DNA from: Catonia carolina
Taxonomy: Eukaryota > Arthropoda > Insecta > Hemiptera > Achilidae
Assembly (NCBI GenBank): GCA_035578175.1
Contig: JAQMRL010000001.1
Location: 238,777,038 to 238,841,037 of the forward strand
Direction of reading: 5' to 3'
Length of the DNA stretch: 64,000 bases
Made by a program: the position numbers and the translations under genes. Numbering within the stretch: position 1 is the stretch's first letter; the number at the start of each line of letters is the position of its first letter. The notes under the pieces were generated by a model that ran no database searches, was not told the DNA's origin, and saw nothing but the letters and a program-made list of their open reading frames with translations. Of this stretch, positions 1-11,400 are shown piece by piece.

Positions 1-1083
1 ACTCATTTTTCCACGCAACCTTTACAACTCTCTAACATATTCTCTCTTTCAGAAGTGTCAGAATGAATAAACTTGTTAAGTCCTTCCAATTTGTTCATTT
101 TATTGACAAAATAACAAACCTATTCTATATTTAAAATAGCACTTATACAAGATAGAATACTCTCGTATTTTTTTTGTTATCAATAAATCAAAGAAATCAC
201 ACAATGTGTTATATATTGATAAATATTGTAGACCTACTAACTTTGCTACTAAACTGAAAGCAGTTGGACATTTTATATCATTTCTGTTCTATCATGATCC
301 TTATCAGTAATATCGTTACAAGTTTTATAACAATCCAAAATTTACGTAGATACTGCAAAATTTTCCAATGAGTATTTTCACATAAACCGATTAAAATAAA
401 CTTTTTATTTTTTTAACTTTTATTCTGTATTCAGAAACTACAGATTATACTAGTATAAACATCCAAAAGTTTAACTTTTTAATAAACAAAATGACGTGAA
501 AAATAAAGTTTTTTTTATTTAAAAGAATACATGCCAGTGAATAATTCAAAAGTTGAACAATAAACACATACGGGTGTCTCACGGAATTTGCACCATAGGG
601 AAATAGCATTGATTTTCATTAGTTTTTTAATACTTTCTTCCCACGAATAAATTAAACTTATTATAGTCAGGAATCAACAGAAAATATTTAGACCTTATAA
701 AATTATCAATTTTGATAAATTTTACCTATTTTAACTTAAATACAGTAATACATAAAATTTGTAACCGTTTTCCATTTAAGTAATGTAAATGTAATCAAAT
801 TTTTGCATTGTTATGTTTGGATAATGGTAACGTTCTGGTCCGGAAATGAAAAGATGGGTGGGTCGAATCAATCAGCAGTAAAATTTTTTATTGCTCAAAA
901 AATATTGGAAATATTTTGACAATTTGTTTTATCATCTAAAATTATTTACTTAAATATTTTTTTTTTAAATCGAATTCGTGTTTTAAATACCTAAATACAA
1001 GATGCAACAACATATAATTTTCAGAGACAGATGATTGTTGCAGTGCTTTTAGATGATAAAACATACTGTGATAAAACATACGA
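1..1083. other. AT-rich intergenic sequence, nothing recognised
   Basis: Very AT-rich sequence full of short A and T runs. I see no open frame of useful length, no terminal repeats and no match to the repeat families found elsewhere in the window. Confidence 0.6.
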
Positions 1084-1458
1084 GTGTTCAAATATTAGCA
1101 CTCGATCTACTAGTTTCAGGGGTATAAAAATAGTTCTGTTTCTTATCACATGGTCAGCCAATTGTAAGACTAAACCATTTAAGAACAGAAGAGGTAATGG
1201 TGCAGAAGAAACTAGTCAGAGAGTTATTTCCTCTGAGAGTAATGAATTTCATTATACAGCCAGACCCTGTGGTGAACGAAATGAAGGTGTCATTTGCAGG
1301 GTGGAATTTAGATGCTTTTCAGAGGGCCTGGCATGCTGATAAGCAAACTTTTCCACTCAGTGAGAAGGCAATAGTAAACCACCTCACTCCTCGTTTTACT
1401 TAGTAAATCCTCTAGAGGTTCAAACAAGTCTTTCAGCTGATGACCTAAACAACAACAC
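1084..1458 (+). mobile_element. ~400-bp unclassified repeat, copy 1 (5' truncated)
   Basis: Member of a family seen nine times in this window. The full consensus begins TGCCCATAACAGGCAGGTGG and ends with a GACCTAAACAACAACA tail. This copy starts about 20 bp in (GCACTCGATCTAC at 1099) and runs to the CAA-type tail at 1446-1458. The short frames that cross it recur in other copies only as broken shadows, so I do not read it as coding. The 3' CAA repeat resembles a retroposon tail, but I could not place the family in a known class. Confidence 0.7.
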
Positions 1459-2328
1459 ATACAACAAGAAGTGGCGTAGAAATTGAAAATTGTAACAAAT
1501 AATACTGTACGATAAAATTAAATCTTATAAAAAAACATATCAGTAATAAAAATTTGAAGCAAAGCAAAATTAAATAAATTTCAAAAATTAAATTTTTAAA
1601 TTTTTTAAATAAAATCTGAAAAAAATAATGTACTTAGATTTTTTAAGCATTACATTTTTTACAATTTTATTTATTTAAATTCTGAACATCAAAATGAAGA
1701 CCTTCAGTTTAAGAATTCAGAAACAACTGAACCACACCAAGTCGAAGATAAAACAAATACTTTTAAAAAGATTTACTTAGGTAATATATTCAAAAAATAC
1801 ATAAAAGTAAATATTTTGCTTTAAAACTCACTTAAAAATAAATAAATGACTTAGTAATACCAATAGTGTTTTATCATATTTATTTAATTCCTTACAATAT
1901 AAAATCCAAGTTCCAATGCACGGTATTACATAAATCAGCATAAAGACATTGCTGAAATAACAATAAACTGTCAACTCTTACTTTAATGATTCTATTACTT
2001 TTACAGATTATTAACACCGGCAGGTTATAAATTTATGAAAAAATGAAACTAAAATACCTTATTAACTATGACCTTGAAAAATAAACAATCACTTTTAATA
2101 CATTTACATTGTGTGTGCATACATTAACATGTAGTAAAAAATTGCATAAGATTGCAGAAGGTTTTTGTACAGCGACACACTTTTTTATAACAATCGCCAC
2201 AGTTATTCAGCTGTTTTAAATAAATTGCTAAATAAATATATTTTTTTATTTTCTTAATGCTTCAAAATTTGATTAAAAGATTTCATTTTTTATTACGTTA
2301 AGTGTAGTCACCTTCAAGTGTAAAGAAG
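1459..2328. other. AT-rich sequence, nothing recognised
   Basis: Low-complexity AT-rich DNA with no convincing open frame or terminal repeat. Confidence 0.5.
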
Positions 2329-2760
2329 TTGAGAGCTTTCACTATAGGCCTACAATTACTGACACATTACAACTGCTTGTTTAAATTTTCGTTTAAAAAC
2401 ACAAATAAAACATGTGGCATCAAATTTCAATCTAAACTTTACACTCACTATTCTAAATATAATATTTCTTATGAAAAAGCAACAAACCAACAAACTATCA
2501 GAAATTCCAGCACAAAGTTTTCAGAAGTATTGTCAACGCTCCCTGGTACGTTAGGGACGACGACCTGCACCAGAACAAACGAAATAATTCAAAAATTTTC
2601 TAGGAGTATGAAGAAAGACTTCATACTCCTAGAATCCATATTCATCCAGAATTCATACTTCATCATGTGAATGTAGAAGCTATAAAGCTACTCGGTAATG
2701 CAGATCTGAATAGATGACTTTCTCATGTGAAACCAATAGAACTGTTGTAATCAACGATGT
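2329..2760 (+). pseudogene. Jockey-type LINE ORF2, C-terminal remnant
   Basis: Conceptual reading across frames gives the end of a Jockey reverse-transcriptase protein: a TYGI-like motif near 2410, then FxxKVFRSIVNAPWYVRDDDLH around 2505-2575, and later a YEERLH motif near 2610. This block lies after the polymerase domain in Jockey ORF2. At least two frame changes are needed, so it is dead. Its 3' part is repeated about 550 bp downstream. Confidence 0.6.
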
Positions 2761-2875
2761 AAAGTAATGAAAAAAACGATGTAAAGATTATTAAGTCGCT
2801 AGTTAACAGTTACTGTTTGAAAGTTACCATTACAAGTTACTGTTTACTGAGTTTGAAAGACAAATTTATATAATC

Positions 2876-3040
2876 ACGTGGCATCAAACTCCAATCTAAT
2901 CTTTACTTTCACTATTCTAAATATTATGTTTCCTAAAAAGCATCGAACCAACTAATTATAATATTTCAGAATAAAGTTCTCAGAAGAATTGTCAACGCTC
3001 CCTAGTATGTTAGGAACGACTTTGATCATGAAAAACATGT
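2876..3040 (+). pseudogene. Second copy of the Jockey C-terminal remnant
   Basis: About 140 bp starting TGGCATCAAACTCCAATCTA closely resembles 2408-2550, including the motif that reads RRIVNAPWYVRND in the broken frame. It is either a local duplication or a second insertion of the same Jockey subfamily. Confidence 0.55.
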
Positions 3041-3043
3041 AAT

Positions 3044-3724
3044 GTGAAAAACATAACCTAATGTTAATTGTTAATGAATGACACAAAATGAAAAACAACC
3101 GCTGCAAACCTTAAAGATACGGAAAATCACAAATTGACGAAACTACTAAGCTCTGTAGAAAAAAGCTTCAAAAAAATGTTTTAGGTTTTTTATTTCCTAT
3201 AACTTTGACTGTTTACACTTTCGTCCATACTAAGGCCGCATTATTAAGAAATCCCATTTTTAACCGATTTTGGCGGGAAAAATACAGAAAATTATTAATT
3301 TTGACGCTAAACTAAGCATTGTTGATAAAAATGTCTGTAATAAAAGTTGTAGGTTTATCATTTCCTAAAACTTTAATTACGTCCTACTACACTTTTATCC
3401 TAAAAAATGCGTATCTTAAAAAAACCAATTTTTTTACCACGAGAGCACAACCTCTCCAAGAATTTTAACAGATATGGCACTTAACCTATCTTGTAGAGAA
3501 TAAAAAGTAAGTGAATAAGGCGATTTTTAAAAAAAAATCGTAGGAGCCGTTTTTGAGAAAATTGCACAAATAAGTAGACTAATATTTCCGGTAGAACGAT
3601 TTTAATGAACACGATCGAGTCGGGTCCTCTAGTGGTACTCAACTTAAGTTCCAAGTTTATACTTCGTACAATATTCCGTTCTTCAGATATTTTGTTCACA
3701 CACACAGACCAATCGCTAAAAACA
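3044..3724 (-). mobile_element. HINE-like ~0.95-kb repeat, copy G (split, older)
   Basis: Minus-orientation copy of the ~0.95-kb family, recognisable from the internal blocks (hairpin near 3330, ATCTTGTAGAGAATAAAA near 3490, CACACACACAGACCAATCG near 3700). It stops at CAATCGCTAAAAACA (3724). Its missing outer ~110 bp resumes at 4662-4773, because copy F is inserted into it. It is more diverged than F, as expected for an older host copy. Confidence 0.7.
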
Positions 3725-3729
3725 TTTTT

Positions 3730-4651
3730 ACTTTCTCTTGCCTATATGAATATATAGGAGGGAAAGTATTGTTTTCATGTAAATTTTTCGAAATCGAGTT
3801 TTCACCGGATCTACACGTTTTCAGACCCCCTGAACCCAAAAAACATGTTTTTAGCGATTGGTCTGTGTTTGTTGTGTGTATATAAAATATCTCAAGAACG
3901 AAACATCGTACGAACTTGAAACTTAAAACTTAAGTTACATACGACTACCGGACCCGACACGAACATTTTCATCACAATCGGTCAACCGAAAGTCGTAGTT
4001 TATTCGTGTCATTTTTCACTTTTTTGCGACTTTCTCAAAAACTGGTCCTACGACTTTTTTTAAAAATCTTCTCATTTACTTAATTTTTTATGCTCTACAA
4101 GATAGGGTAGACGCCATGTTTCCTGAAATTCTTGGTGAGGCTGTTTTCACGTAAAAAAATGTTTTTCTAAGATTGCGGCTTTATTATGCATTTTACCGCA
4201 AAAAAATATATAATTAAAGTTGTAGAGAATTTAAAATTCTACAACTTTTATTTCAAACATATTTTTGTATAACGCTTAGTTTAACGGTAACTAGTGATTT
4301 TCTGTGTTTTTCTCACGAAAACGTGTGAAAAATCTCTTCTTTTAAGATTTCAGCCTTAGTTTATTTCGACAAAAGTGTATATAATAAAATTTATAGGAAA
4401 TTAAAAGAACTACAACTTTTATTTAAAGTTTTTTTTGTACAGTGCCTAGTTTAGCGTGAAAGAGCGATTTTCCGTATTTTTAAGCCAAACTGAGGTTGAT
4501 TTTCATTTTGCGTCTTTCATTTATGATTAAAATTAGGTTATGTTTATTGAGGTTAGTTTTTTATTATTTCTAATGTTTCATTACTAATGTTAGGTTTATT
4601 GTTAATTATCTGCATTGCAAGAGAAAGTTGTGTGAGTTGTTTCACACCAGA
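3730..4651 (+). mobile_element. HINE-like ~0.95-kb repeat, copy F (inserted in copy G)
   Basis: Starts ACTTTCTCTTGCC and ends with GGCAAGAGAAAG-like sequence, a hairpin and CACCAGA, then T8. It lies between the two halves of copy G, in the T run that other copies show as CATGTTTTTTGGG. This fixes both ends of the family. The central GT tract is short here (near 3868). Confidence 0.75.
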
Positions 4652-4661
4652 TTTTTTTTGG

Positions 4662-4773
4662 GGGTTCACGAGGCTTGAAAACGTGTATTCCGGAACTCGA
4701 TTTAGAAAAATTGACATGAAACCAATACTTTTTATCCCTATATATTCACATAGGACAAGATAAAATAAAAAAA
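4662..4773 (-). mobile_element. Outer part of HINE-like copy G
   Basis: Reads in the minus orientation as the first ~110 bp of the family, from the GTTCAGGGGG-like block through CTATATATTCACATAGG to GACAAGATAAAATAA. It joins with 3044-3724 to make one interrupted copy. Confidence 0.7.
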
Positions 4774-4774
4774 C

Positions 4775-5655
4775 TGAAAAATATACATAACTGATGGTTA
4801 ATGAGGTGGCCACTATGATCGACCGGAGTTTCAATTCAGCTCGGGAAAACGACTTAGACTAATATAATAACGCAGATCTTAAAAATCTAGTTCCGCATTC
4901 GTAGTTCCGCACTCGAACTCTCGTAATTTCAATGTTGTTAATAGTAAACAATTAAAATCAATTTGTATCTTTTTATAGTTGATTGGACTAGCCCGAAGGC
5001 CAAATAAATAAAAAATACTATGAATAACACGTAATTAAATTCATTTCAGTTGTTTTCATAGGGTATATGAAAATTTTTACCTAAAATCTTTTTTTTGTGC
5101 TAAAATAAGCCTACTGAAATTTGGCGGGGGTAGTCTACCTATTACCATACGTTTATTAATTTTTTCTGTTAGCTTTTAAACTGTAGTACCTACGTTTATT
5201 TGAATGTGCCTACACACAAACATACAGTTTTCAGAATTTACAGAATAAACTTCAGAGGTAGGCATTATTCAGATATTAAATACCAACGTATATTAAAAAA
5301 TAAAAAAATAAAATGAAAAAATCTGAATAATGAAAAACACTCTTTTTACATCAGATATGGTATTTTATACATAACAGTAATCTACGCTGCTTTACTCACT
5401 TCATTCAAAATCTCATATTAAAACATTCCATTCAAAATTATAAAATGTTATTTAATAATAAAAAAAGTATTTAGAACTTTTCCCTAAAGAGGTTGTATTT
5501 TGTAATTCAAATATTTTTAATACTTATATTATACTTTAAAGAGATAAAGTTATTTATATTATATTTTGTACTTTAACCTGAACATTATCGTAGTAAAATA
5601 AAGCAGATCTACAATAATTTCAAAAAAAAATGTTAATCCAAAAAAGGCGTATAAA
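4775..5655. other. AT-rich sequence, nothing recognised
   Basis: AT-rich, with no long frames and no recognised terminal repeats. Confidence 0.5.
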
Positions 5656-5659
5656 AATT

Positions 5660-6445
5660 AATATACACAAAATGTACCAAATGACATTCCCCCTTCGTCG
5701 ACAAACGTGTCCACAATTATTTTTATTCAACCAACCTCTTCCGCAAGCACACAATGTTCGGTAACTTGGGCTTTAGTTAGATAGGCGGTTGACGTGAAAC
5801 AAGCACGTCAACCAAAAGCGAATACAGCTAAATAACAGACTGAAACAGTTGTACAGGCTATCATCCAAGCGGTTACAACTAACCATGGCTTCAAAACTCT
5901 TGACGTACAAGGTGTTGCATCAACCGATCTGGATGTATGGTAGTCAAATTTATGGTGCAGCAAAGTCATCAGTAATTTCACGAATACAACGTTTTCAAAG
6001 TAAATTCTTACGACTGATTACTAATTGCCCGAGTTACTTATCCAATAGAACACTACACGATGACTTACACGCTCCTTACGTCAACGACACATAGGATATC
6101 TAAAACTGTATCGCAGGTTCAGAGACAAACTTCAAAATCATAACAATCCCTTCATATACAATATGAATTCTGCGGATCTACCAGGAATTGCATAAAAACG
6201 ACTGAAACGCCGATGGAGTAGAGACATGATACATTAATGCAACTGTAATATTATTACGTACACAAAAATATCATTTAAACGAACACATTTATCGTTATCT
6301 GGAGAGCTATCGCTGGGTGGTGCCCTCCTCAAAGTCATTAACGCGGTTGGATTTTTTTTTAAATTTTGTTTTGGTAATTTAGTTGTGAAAGTTTTGGCCA
6401 GTTGTTCTTTTTGTTACAGTTGCAAAATAAATAAAGTAATAAAAA
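5660..6445 (+). pseudogene. Jockey-type LINE ORF2 3' end, with 3' UTR and A-rich tail
   Basis: The conceptual protein follows the last ~170 residues of the intact Jockey ORF2 at 58.8-61.5 kb. The segments YGSQIYGAAKSSVISRIQRF and HDDLHAPYVNDT (5849-6094) match it closely, and an LKRRWSRDMI-like end lies near 6205-6232. After the coding end come about 200 bp of 3' UTR and a tail AAATAAATAAAGTAATAAAAAAA near 6425-6447, containing an AATAAA signal. Several stops interrupt the frame. It belongs to the same lineage as the intact element and is a 5'-truncated dead copy. Confidence 0.75.
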
Positions 6446-6539
6446 AACCCCAAACAAATTATACTTTAATGACAAATTATCATTTTTATAACAGTTACCT
6501 AGCATTACAAATAACGCTAACTTTTAAAAACACTTTTAC

Positions 6540-6785
6540 CTTAAAATCTTAAAGACCATTTTCTTTTACCACGAGAGCACAAAAAAATTCAGCAGATATG
6601 GCACTTACCCTATCTTGTAGAGAATAAAAAAGTTAGTGAATGAGGCGTTTTTAAAAGAAATCGTAGGAGCCGTTTTTAAGAAAATCGTAAAAAAGTGAAA
6701 AAATTGCACGTATAAACTACTACTTCCGTTTGACCGATTTTAATGAACATGTTTGTGTTGGGTCCTCAACTTAAAATAAATTTGG
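6540..6785 (-). mobile_element. HINE-like repeat fragment H1
   Basis: Minus-orientation middle part of the ~0.95-kb family (block ATCTTGTAGAGAATAAAA near 6612, ATCGTAGGAGCCGTTTT near 6659, ACTACTACTTCCG near 6715). Both ends are missing. Confidence 0.6.
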
Positions 6786-6849
6786 CGTAAAATACTCAAA
6801 CGACTTTCACTTGGCCATGTAGTTAATAAAACCTACATTTAATCATTAG

Positions 6850-7250
6850 CAAAGTAAAATTAAAAATATAACCAAATATTAATCAAGAGTGATTGACATA
6901 AAATCAAAATCAACCTCTGTTCGACTTAAAAATACGGGAAATCACTAATTGACGCTACACTAGGCTATGTAGAAGAAAAATGCTTGAAATGAAAGTTGTA
7001 GATTTCTTTTATTTCCTATATCTTTAATTATATTTATATACTTTTGTTGTAAAATGGATTACAACTAATCCATTTGTATTTGAAAAAAAACTTGTGTGAA
7101 AAAAATAATTTATATGTGAAACTAAGGGCGTAACATTAAAAAACCCCATTTTTCCGATTTTGATGAATAAATACAGAAAATTATTAACTGACGCTAAAAC
7201 TAGGCTAAACTATGCGTTGTATAAAGGTGTTCGAAATAAAAGTTATTGCA
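6850..7250 (-). mobile_element. HINE-like repeat fragment H2
   Basis: Second minus-orientation fragment carrying the repeat-unit blocks (AAAATACGGGAAATCACTAA near 6930 and a diverged second unit near 7140-7250). Its order relative to H1 is scrambled compared with complete copies, so it is an old, rearranged insertion. Confidence 0.5.
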
Positions 7251-7970
7251 ATCTTTTCTACCCCGCAAGAAAAATTGATTGAAATTCGAATGCTTAACTT
7301 TTCCTACGTACAAATCAGAGAATATACTTTCTGATTTTTAGAAATGCAGCCCTAAGGGTATAAAACATAGTATATTTTTAATAATCACCCCCGTTTTACG
7401 TTTCAAGTGCAAATAATTGAAATTCAAATGCTTTAGTTTTTCTGTTCGGTCGTAAGGGATGAACTGCAAAATTCCATTCGAGGACTTGCAGAATTAGTGA
7501 TGAGATTTCATATTTCGTATTTTTTAAGTTAAGTTTTATACTAGAATTATGCATAAAGATTTGCTTATGGTTATCCAGTATACACAAATTTACTTTATTA
7601 CAGCTTAGTACAACTCTGTCAGAACTTTAACAAAACAAACATGCTACATATATATCAGACAGACAATGAGATATGTTATTAACAGGATACGCTCATTTTT
7701 ATCAGAACTCAAATAAAAGTGTAACAATTTATAAATAACAAATCAATATTTACACTAGGAATCCACGAACGATGTCGTGATATCTTTGTAAACAAAATGA
7801 AACATTGTACTGTAACCAGTATATTTTAACTTAGTTCGAATCATTTTAAAAATTTCCTGTATAGTATATTTTATTACACGAAGAATTTGAATGTCTGAAG
7901 TATGTTTCAAATTCTATTGATAATATTCAGGACCGTTATATTTGAAATTCATCTGTATCGTCTTCTTTTG
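7251..7970. other. AT-rich sequence, nothing recognised
   Basis: No recognised element. Short frames on both strands show no motif. Confidence 0.5.
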
Positions 7971-7974
7971 TCAT

Positions 7975-8145
7975 GAACTATGTACTATTATAGAAACTGG
8001 TCAAACCGTTTACTTCGCATGCCAGCTCACAGATTTACTCTGCAAGCATGGAAAAATATAAACTTAGAGGGAAGCGAGGCTTGGAAAGACCTAAAAACAG
8101 ATGGATGCCGTAACAGGCCATTGAGCCTCCTTGACTGATGATGAT
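7975..8145 (+). pseudogene. LINE 3'-end remnant
   Basis: One frame reads RNWSNRLLRMPAHRF, and another reads YKLRGKRGLERPKNRWMP. A basic stretch with a GRPxxRW pattern is typical of the extreme C-terminus of many insect LINE ORF2 proteins. The piece ends in a GACTGATGATGAT sequence like a LINE 3' terminus. It is short and frame-broken. Confidence 0.4.
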
Positions 8146-8188
8146 TTTTTTGTTATTTTTTGTTTTGTTTTCTAATACCATTTAAAGT

Positions 8189-9420
8189 TTGTTTACATTT
8201 CCGTGTAATTATAAATTTTATGTTATCTTTCATTTCATAACTACTGCAGGTATAAATTACGCATCAGTACTCTATTTGTGTTTAATTTGTAGAGGAATCA
8301 GTCCCATCAGTCTCCTACCGACAACAGGGAAATTATTCGAACGCCTCTTAGTACCACGCTTGCAGACACAACGTGAAGACGCCAACATTATTCCGCCTCA
8401 TCAATTTGGATTTCGGCCGCTAACACTCGACAACACAACTGCATCGAGTTGTGGACTTCATTTCGGATAGTCTAGAAAGGAAATAGTAAGTCACTAGCAT
8501 TTTCTTGGATATCAGCTCCGCATTCGACAAAATATGGCATGATGGACTTCTATTTAAACTGAAACGCAAATCATTTTTGAAACTCAAATCATTTTTGAGC
8601 ATAGATTTTTTAAGGTCCAGTACGGTACTGCTAACTCTGAGCTGCACAAAATTGATGCCGGAGTACCCAAAGGGGCAATACTATTCCCATTTCTGTATAG
8701 CGTATTTGCATTGGATATGCCTATCTTGGACACATCGGTAACCGCAACGTATGCTGACAACACAGGAATTCTTGTACAGTAAAAGAGCGCGGATGAGGCT
8801 TCCAGGTTGGCGCAGCGACATCTTTTATTAATACAGAACTGGCTTACCCGTTGGCGTATTAAGATGAACCCAGTTAAATCAACACAGGTTACGTTCACAT
8901 TACGACGACACAGGTAGTCTTGTACGGGAAAAGAGCGCGGATGAGGCTTCCAGGTTGGCGCAGCGACATCTGTTATTAACACAGGACTGGCTTACCTGTT
9001 GGCGTATTAAGGTGAACCCAGTTAAATAAACACAAGTTACGTTCACCTTACAACGTCAAACATGTCCACCTGTGATGCTGAATAACATTCATATCCCACA
9101 GGCCAGGGTGGTGCGATGTCTTGGCTTATGGTTTGACAGGCGACTAACTTGAAAGCATCATCTGCGTACGAAACGTTTAGAACTTAACCGCCGCCAGAAG
9201 CTACTCTTATAGTTAATTAACCCTCGATCAAGATTGAACCTCCGCTCCAAGGTTTTAATATACAAATCCATATTAAGACCAATCTGGACTTATGGTGTCC
9301 AGCTCTTTGGAATAGCAACAGAGAGTAATTTAAAGTCGATCCAGGAATTGTTGTATGAATTCTTGTTCTAAGTATGGCATGATGGACTTCTATTTAAATT
9401 GAAACGCATTTTGAATGAAT
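8189..9420 (+). pseudogene. Jockey-type reverse transcriptase remnant, rearranged
   Basis: Read across frames, this follows Jockey reverse transcriptase in order: GISPISLLPTTGKLFERLL and HQFGFR (8292-8415), FLDISSAFDKIWHDGLL (8501-8551), a GVPKGAI motif near 8660, and a YADNT motif at the catalytic YADD site near 8750. WLTRWRIKMNPVK (near 8842) and YKSILRPIWTYGVQLFG (near 9262-9310) come from the C-terminal part. The polymerase motif has N for the second D. About 147 bp (from 8771) is duplicated in tandem from 8917, and the block at 8535 recurs at 9376. It is inactive. Confidence 0.75.
8771..9050 (+). repeat. 147-bp tandem duplication inside the Jockey remnant
   Basis: The block starting CTTGTACAGTAAAAGAGCGC at 8771 recurs as CTTGTACGGGAAAAGAGCGC at 8917, followed by more than 120 bp of near-identical sequence. 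It duplicates the region just after the polymerase active-site motif. Confidence 0.8.
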
Positions 9421-9862
9421 TTTTTGTCTAATCAAACTCTTTTGTATAATCACTATTTAAAAAAAAAAACAAATTCATTCGGTTTCCTTTGCTTGAGACT
9501 CCTGTACAGATAATGGACATTCATTACCTAGGTTGCTTGCCTTCACATTGACTTGATGACGGAATCGTCTTTTGCATTTTCGCGAATCTTCTGTTCTCCT
9601 TCACGTCTCTTTTCATCCCCAATTCCCAATAAAGATTGTCTTTCTTGATGGACCAAAGTGCGCCTAAGACGTTTAGCAGAACTTTCGTAGATAATGCTGT
9701 ATTGTATTTACATTTATTCGCTTTCTATAGCCACTCAGTTTGAATCCCGTTTACTCGTTTTTAAGTTCTTCCTAATAATAATACATTATATCTAATGCCA
9801 ATATGTATTCTATTATTTATGTGTATTATTGTTTTCCTGTGAGCTTGGCGCACCATTGTAAA
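9421..9862. other. Unassigned sequence between repeats
   Basis: Moderate GC in places (9500-9680), but no frame or terminal repeat that I can name. Confidence 0.4.
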
Positions 9863-10264
9863 TTGTTGTTGTTGTTTAGATCAACAGCCGAAAGGCTGGT
9901 TTGAACCTCTAAAGAGTTTTACTAAGTAAAAACGAGGAGTGAGTCGGTTTACTATTGCCTTCCTCACCGAGTTGAAAGAGTATGCTTTTCAGCATGCCAG
10001 GCCCTCCGAAAAGCACCCACGTTCCACCCTGAAAATGACACATTCACTTCCTTCATCAAAAGATCTGTATAGTGAAATTCATTACTCTCAGAGAAGATAA
10101 CTCTGATTAGTGTCTTTTACACCTCTACCTCTTCTGTTCTTAAATATTTAAGTCTTATAATTGGCTGATATGTGATAAGAAACTGAACTATTTTTTTAGG
10201 TAGCTCTGGAATCAACAGATCGAGTGCAATTAATTTAACATTCCACCAGCCCATTATGGGCATC
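9863..10264 (-). mobile_element. ~400-bp unclassified repeat, copy 2
   Basis: Minus-orientation copy: it begins at the tail complement TTGTTGTTGTTTAGATCAAC and ends at CCCATTATGGGCA, so both family ends are present. Full length in this window is about 400 bp. Confidence 0.75.
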
Positions 10265-10985
10265 ATATAAATTACAGAAGTAAAATAAATAAAATTTATC
10301 ATAAATTCTAAACACACAAATACACGATTAAATAAAATTTAAATCTTTAATATAATTACAAAAGAGGTGAAGATAATTACATAAATTAAAGAAGAAAAAA
10401 CTACGGTAAAAAGAACAAAGGACGTCATAAAATACAGAACTGAAACAAGAGAATAGAAGAAAAAAGTTAGTGGACTAACGAAATAGTGAAACAATGAGAA
10501 ACGACTATTTTCACTCATTGTTCTAGTTATTCTTCTTGTTTTCGGTACGTGAATGTAAAAGAAAAGTAGAAAAAAGGATGAAAACCAAAAGAAGTTTTTT
10601 TTCTGGAATGAAACAGAATGTTTTACAATACGGTACTATAGTTTTTCTTTTACCGCAGATCACTTACTTGCATTCCTATAATGATAATAGCAATATTTTA
10701 AAATCATTATCCGAAATAGTAAATTATAAATAACATTTTTGTTGTTATATAAAAAAACAAATTGCAATATATTTTAAATTAATAAATTACATTTTTTTTC
10801 CAAATAGTTTTACACAAATTTAATATTTATCTTTCTAAACTACAATAAAGTAATATCAAATCTGGAATTATTTATCTACACTTGAACCGTAGGCCTACAT
10901 TAATTTTGTACTTTCTATGAAGCACTAATAATTTCTTCGATTTTTTGTAAAATATCTTACTAAAAATACACAATAACTTTTTCAC
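10265..10985. other. AT-rich sequence, nothing recognised
   Basis: No supported feature; AT-rich with purine-biased stretches around 10380-10620. Confidence 0.5.
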
Positions 10986-10989
10986 TTTT

Positions 10990-11400
10990 AAAAAACTCTT
11001 CGTAAACAAACGTGTCCACCCGTAATTCCTCTGGATAATGTCACACAGCTAGAAGATATGTGACGTATCTGGGATTTTACCTGGATTGCTGACACGTGAA
11101 AAAAATACATTTCGATGAAACGAAAACAGTTGGACTTAAAATTTAAAAATATGATACGGTTAACTGGAATACGCTCAAAACTGTCAACTGAATCAAAATT
11201 TAGGTTATTTGGACCTGTGAGGAACGTATGGTTTGGAACTAAAACAAAAAATTCCAATACTGTATTGACATTTAGAACGTTTTCAGGAAATCTTTCACGA
11301 ATAGCTCTTAAGACACCATGGCAAAGATAATAGGAAACTGACATACACGGCTGCTTAACTTAGTGAGAGAGGAAATGACTTGATTTGAAAGAACATACAG
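10990..11400 (+). pseudogene. Jockey-type LINE ORF2 remnant (post-polymerase region)
   Basis: The conceptual protein reads KQTCPPVIPLDNVTQLED, then a region like RxxTW followed by KRKQLDLKFKNMIRL (11115 onward) and SKLSTESKFRLF. This is the order seen downstream of the polymerase domain in Jockey ORF2. Frameshifts break the APW-type block near 11320. It is dead. Confidence 0.6.
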
